A DNA stretch of 6,785 nt from Ruminococcus sp. (lineage in GTDB: Bacteria; Bacillota; Clostridia; Oscillospirales; Ruminococcaceae), in NCBI GenBank assembly GCA_003488415.1, contig DNLQ01000049.1, positions 1-6,785 on the forward strand, given 5' to 3'. A program made the position numbers and the translations under genes. Shown here piece by piece: positions 4,636-6,785 of this stretch. The notes under the pieces are model-generated. The model had not been told where the DNA came from. It did no database searches and was given only the letters and a program-made list of their open reading frames with translations. The first letter of the stretch is position 1. Every line of letters begins with the position of its first letter.

Positions 4636-6785
4636 ATGGAACTGCGAATAGCACTTGCAGGCAACCCTAATGCAGGCAAGACCACACTGTTCAATGCGCT
4701 TACCGGCTCAAATCAGTTTGTAGGAAACTGGCCGGGAGTTACTGTTGAAAAGAAGGAGGGAAAGCTGAAAAAGCACAGCGATGTGATAGTGACCGACTTA
4801 CCGGGAATCTATTCACTGTCGCCGTACACTCTCGAAGAAGTAGTTGCAAGAAATTATCTTATTGAAACAAGACCTGACGCTATACTTAATATTATTGACG
4901 GTACTAATCTTGAAAGAAATCTCTATCTCACAACTCAGCTTGTAGAGCTGGGCATACCTGTTGTCGCTGCTGTCAACATGATGGATGTTGTAAAGAAAAA
5001 CGGCGACAAGATCAATATCAATGAACTCTCAAAGCAGCTCGGATGTAAGATCGTTGAGATCTCAGCACTGAAAGGAACGGGAGTTGACGAAGCTGCGGAA
5101 GCTGCAATAAATGCTGCTAAGAACAGCAAAACTATCCCCCAGCACACTTTCAGCGGCCCTGTTGAGCACGCACTTGCACATATTGAAGAAGCTGTACTTC
5201 ACGATATGCCTGATGAACAGCAGAGGTGGTACGCAATAAAGGTGTTCGAGCGTGATGAAAAGGTTCTGGAAAAGCTGAATATCCCGGAGAAAACAATGTC
5301 TCACATCGAAGAGGATATAGCAGCTGCTGAAAAAGAGCTTGACGACGATGCAGAGAGCATTATCACAAATGAGCGCTACGTTTACATAGCTGATGTAATC
5401 AAAGCCTGCTATAAGAAGAAAAATGCAGGAAGCCTTTCATATTCCGATAAGATAGACAAGGTAGTTACTAACCGCTGGCTGGGACTTCCTATCTTCGCAC
5501 TTATCATGACACTTGTGTATCTGATAGCGATGAAAGGTCCCGGTGCGTGGGCTACTGACTGGACTAATGATAATCTGTTCGGCGACGGTTTCCACCTGTT
5601 CGGTATCGGATCATCTGATTTCAATGAGATCAATGATGAGTATGCGGAAGCACAGCAGATAATCGACGGCTACGACGCTTACGTTGAAGAAAACGGAAGT
5701 GCTCCCACAGGAGAATACACATATTCAGTCGAGGACGAAGAAACACTTGAGACCTCGGATGAAACAGCAACACTTGAGGATTACAATGAAGCGCTGAAAA
5801 CGATCGAGGAAATAGGCGATGAGCCCGATCCTGCCGATTACGGTGTATTCATACCAAGTATCCCCGCTCTGGTAGAAAAGGGACTTGACGCTGTAAATGC
5901 TGCTGACTGGCTGAAAGGCCTTATCATCGACGGCATCGTTGCAGGTGTTGGTGCAGTACTCGGATTCGTACCGCAGATGCTGGTACTGTTCCTGCTTCTT
6001 GCATTCCTTGAAGCCTGCGGATACATGGCTCGTATCGCATTCGTGCTTGACCGTGTGTTCCGTAAGTTCGGACTTTCCGGAAAGTCATTCATTCCTATGC
6101 TTGTCGGCACCGGATGCGGAGTTCCCGGAATCATGGCATCAAGAACCATCGAAAACGAACGTGACAGACGTATGACCATAATCACCACAACATTCATTCC
6201 GTGTGGTGCGAAAGTACCGTTTATCGCAATGATAGCAGGTGCTATCTTCAACGGATCACCGCTTATATCGGTATCTGCATACTTCATAGGCATGGCGGCA
6301 ATAATAGTATCAGGTATCATGCTCAAAAAGACAGCAATTTTCTCAGGCGAACCTGCACCGTTCGTTATGGAGCTGCCTGCATACCATATGCCTACACTCG
6401 GCAACGTTCTCCGCTCAATGTGGGAGCGCGGCTGGTCATTCATCAAGAAGGCAGGATCAATAATCCTTCTCTCAACTATCATCGTATGGTTCCTGTCACG
6501 CTTCGGAACAATTGACGGCAGCTTCGGAATGCTTGAAGAGGACGAGCTCGACCACTCACTGCTTGCAGGTTTCGGTTCAGCGATCGCATGGATCTTCGCA
6601 CCTCTTGGCTGGGGCAACTGGCAGGCTGCTGTTGCATCTATCACCGGACTTGTCGCAAAGGAGAATATCGTCGGAACTATGGGCGTGCTCTACGGCGGCG
6701 GAGACGGTACAGTATGGCAGACACTCGCATCAAAATTCACAGCTGTTACAGGCTTCTCTTTCCTTGTGTTCAATCTGCTCTGTGC
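4636..6785 (+). CDS. feoB: FeoB ferrous iron transporter (3' end outside window)
   Basis: This GTP-dependent inner-membrane ferrous iron permease is complete at the N-terminus; 716 codons are visible before the window ends. The G domain has G1 GNPNAGKT (9-16), G2 GNWPGVT (30-36), G3 DLPG (54-57), G4 NMMD (114-117) and G5 SALKG (143-147). Then come a helical linker, a first membrane helix (about 281-300), the Gly-rich helix from about 428, LEACGYMAR (458-466), gate motifs TGCGVPG (492-498) and FIPCGAKVP (520-528), and the second gate GLVAKENIVGT (671-681). C494 and C523 are kept. Between helices 1 and 2 there is a long outer loop of about 125 residues that is highly acidic at 336-403. ATG 4636 follows AAAGGA (4622-4627). 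The end is missing only because the window stops; no frameshift is visible. Confidence 0.97.
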   Translation, partial: MELRIALAGNPNAGKTTLFNALTGSNQFVGNWPGVTVEKKEGKLKKHSDVIVTDLPGIYSLSPYTLEEVVARNYLIETRPDAILNIIDGTNLERNLYLTTQLVELGIPVVAAVNMMDVVKKNGDKININELSKQLGCKIVEISALKGTGVDEAAEAAINAAKNSKTIPQHTFSGPVEHALAHIEEAVLHDMPDEQQRWYAIKVFERDEKVLEKLNIPEKTMSHIEEDIAAAEKELDDDAESIITNERYVYIADVIKACYKKKNAGSLSYSDKIDKVVTNRWLGLPIFALIMTLVYLIAMKGPGAWATDWTNDNLFGDGFHLFGIGSSDFNEINDEYAEAQQIIDGYDAYVEENGSAPTGEYTYSVEDEETLETSDETATLEDYNEALKTIEEIGDEPDPADYGVFIPSIPALVEKGLDAVNAADWLKGLIIDGIVAGVGAVLGFVPQMLVLFLLLAFLEACGYMARIAFVLDRVFRKFGLSGKSFIPMLVGTGCGVPGIMASRTIENERDRRMTIITTTFIPCGAKVPFIAMIAGAIFNGSPLISVSAYFIGMAAIIVSGIMLKKTAIFSGEPAPFVMELPAYHMPTLGNVLRSMWERGWSFIKKAGSIILLSTIIVWFLSRFGTIDGSFGMLEEDELDHSLLAGFGSAIAWIFAPLGWGNWQAAVASITGLVAKENIVGTMGVLYGGGDGTVWQTLASKFTAVTGFSFLVFNLLC

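Noticed and set aside
5838..6644. 268-residue open frame on the minus strand opposite feoB
   Set aside because: It lies wholly within the conserved membrane part of feoB and has a low-complexity Ser/Pro/Arg composition typical of an antisense shadow.

Overview
The window looks like chromosomal DNA of a dockerin-producing gut or rumen Clostridia species, most probably Ruminococcus or a close relative. The basis is a two-repeat type I dockerin, moderate GC, Gram-positive AGGAGG-type ribosome sites and perfect sigma-A promoters, a BspA-like leucine-rich-repeat protein, and a feoA-feoA-feoB operon whose FeoB has a long acidic outer loop. The genus is an inference; no 16S or other marker is present.

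Region 1 (33-2430, + strand) is the unusual part. It holds a secreted, cysteine-free, Pro/Glu/Thr-rich protein with seven Tyr-Gly-Pro-Pro (YGPP) motifs arranged around an internal dockerin. Three bases later comes a radical SAM/SPASM enzyme of the peptide-maturase type, and then a 117-residue protein I do not recognise. The first gene's last codons carry the ribosome site of the second, and the third gene's ribosome site is buried in a hairpin just after the second gene's stop codon, so the three genes look co-expressed. The simplest reading is a substrate-plus-maturase cassette in which the SPASM enzyme modifies the YGPP motifs before export, after which the dockerin could anchor the product to a cohesin. 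That reading is inferred; the gene order, repeats and cluster cysteines are seen directly.

Region 2 (2593-3753, - strand) is a convergent gene for a leucine-rich-repeat (LRR_5/BspA-type) protein with eight 23-residue repeats and no signal peptide. It has its own promoter (3804-3832) and an intrinsic terminator (2497-2525).

Region 3 (about 3942-6785, + strand) is a ferrous iron uptake operon: two tandem feoA genes and feoB, which runs off the window end. Its promoter is a perfect TTGACA-17-TATAAT with an extended -10. Three copies of the element TTAG-N5-GCTAAC lie upstream of, at and just downstream of the transcription start, indicating repression by a metal-responsive regulator. A one-mismatch copy lies before feoB.

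No tRNA, rRNA, CRISPR array, insertion sequence or phage gene was seen.
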